NCBI RefSeq assembly: GCF_001905005.1
Contig: NZ_LWKZ01000027.1
Location: 372,001-436,000, forward strand
Direction: 5' to 3'
DNA from: Streptomyces sp. CB02923
GTDB taxonomy: Bacteria > Actinomycetota > Actinomycetes > Streptomycetales > Streptomycetaceae
DNA: 64,000 nt
This document shows, one piece after another, positions 63,607 through 64,000 of this stretch (its first letter is position 1; each line of letters starts with the position of its first letter). The notes beneath the pieces were generated by a model. It was not told the DNA's origin. It saw only the letters and a program-made list of their open reading frames with translations, and ran no database searches. The translations under genes were made by a program, and so were the position numbers.

Positions 63607-64000
63607 GTGGACGGTGCGGACAACGGCGTGTCGGGCGCCGCGGCAGGCGGTCCGGTGAAGGGCCCGGCGGACCGGCTGGCGCCCGTGCTGCGGCCGGTAC
63701 GGGCGGGCAACGGGTTCGAGGAGGCACTGGAGCAGATACTCCAGGTCGTCCGGCTCGGCCTGGTCCCCGGCGGCGAACGGCTGCCCGCGGAGCGGGAGTT
63801 GGCGGAGCGGCTGCAGATCAGCCGGGTGACGCTGCGCGAGGTGCTCAAGGTCCTCCAGGACGAGGGTCTGGTGGAGAGCCGGCGCGGCCGGTACGGCGGC
63901 ACGTTCGTCACGCCGCGCCGGGTGACCGCGGGCGAGGACGAGCTGCGGCGCCGCGTCGAGAAGGTCGACGTCGAGGACATCCTGCGGTTCCGCGAGGTGC
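63607..64000 (+). CDS. FadR-subfamily GntR regulator (partial, cut by window end)
   Basis: 131 codons in the window from GTG 63607; continues beyond. Residues about 37-105 are a GntR winged helix (L-P-A-E-R-E-L-A-E-R-L-Q-I-S-R-V-T-L-R-E-V-L-K-V-L and R-G-R-Y-G-G-T-F-V). After it starts a helical domain (V-E-D-I-L-R-F-R-E-V) as in the FadR/FCD branch. The divergent place next to the GS-like operon makes it the likely repressor, with an amine or glutamyl-amine as signal. Confidence 0.88.
   Translation, partial: MDGADNGVSGAAAGGPVKGPADRLAPVLRPVRAGNGFEEALEQILQVVRLGLVPGGERLPAERELAERLQISRVTLREVLKVLQDEGLVESRRGRYGGTFVTPRRVTAGEDELRRRVEKVDVEDILRFREV

Overview
The window is chromosomal DNA from a Streptomyces-type actinomycete. 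The evidence is very high GC, strong third-position GC bias with long open antisense frames, many GTG/TTG starts, 4-bp ATGA/GTGA overlaps inside operons, GC-rich hairpin terminators, and typical gene sets (arg cluster, monomeric isocitrate dehydrogenase, ECF41 sigma factor, mycosin, NsdA-like regulator, GlnA4-like enzyme). Three genes carry the rare TTA leucine codon: the secreted IPT protein, the NsdA-like regulator and the sensor kinase. In Streptomyces that is a signature of bldA-dependent expression. All functions are read from sequence motifs and gene order; no searches were run.

Layout. 1-5.4 kb: a partial Tat-secreted protein, a PlsC acyltransferase, a secreted 5'-nucleotidase, and a TetR/MFS efflux pair with a palindromic operator. 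5.4-16 kb: arginine biosynthesis, as argG and argH followed further on by argC-J-B-D-R in one translationally coupled operon. Between them lie a tRNA-Pro(GGG), a DUF488 gene, a GNAT gene and an XRE/TPR regulator. 16-20 kb: a TetR remnant, DUF5997 divergent from an HTH-less LysR-type protein with a basic tail, then an intact TetR divergent from a flavin monooxygenase. 20-27 kb: icd, a lone ketosynthase, an ECF41 sigma factor with its own signature promoter, a VOC protein, an unassigned protein and a secreted IPT/TIG protein.

28-34 kb: a sugar operon (solute-binding lipoprotein, two permeases, PfkB kinase, GH4 glycosidase) behind a promoter with a palindrome over its -35 box. 34-44 kb: a MocR/EamA divergon, a Tat-exported glycoside hydrolase-like protein, 3-hydroxyacyl-CoA dehydrogenase, a small coiled-coil membrane protein, a Nudix hydrolase, an NsdA-like TPR regulator and a PP2C phosphatase. 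A shared 17-bp palindrome links the small membrane protein and the NsdA-like gene.

44-54 kb: the translation core, pheS-pheT, a PAS histidine kinase, a TrmH-family methyltransferase, and infC-rpmI-rplT with a probable AUC start and a leader terminator. It is followed by DUF1844, an aquaporin and an SseB-like protein. 54-64 kb: an orphan mycosin coupled to a Pro-rich membrane protein, a PLP deaminase/aldolase, a secreted HAD phosphatase, and a glnA4-like/ALDH/SDR operon (probably ethanolamine or amine catabolism) divergent from a FadR-type regulator cut by the window end.

Intergenic DNA holds five unrelated GC-rich tandem repeats (units 26, 29, 36, 43 and 44 bp). I found no prophage, insertion sequence, CRISPR array or biosynthetic gene cluster.
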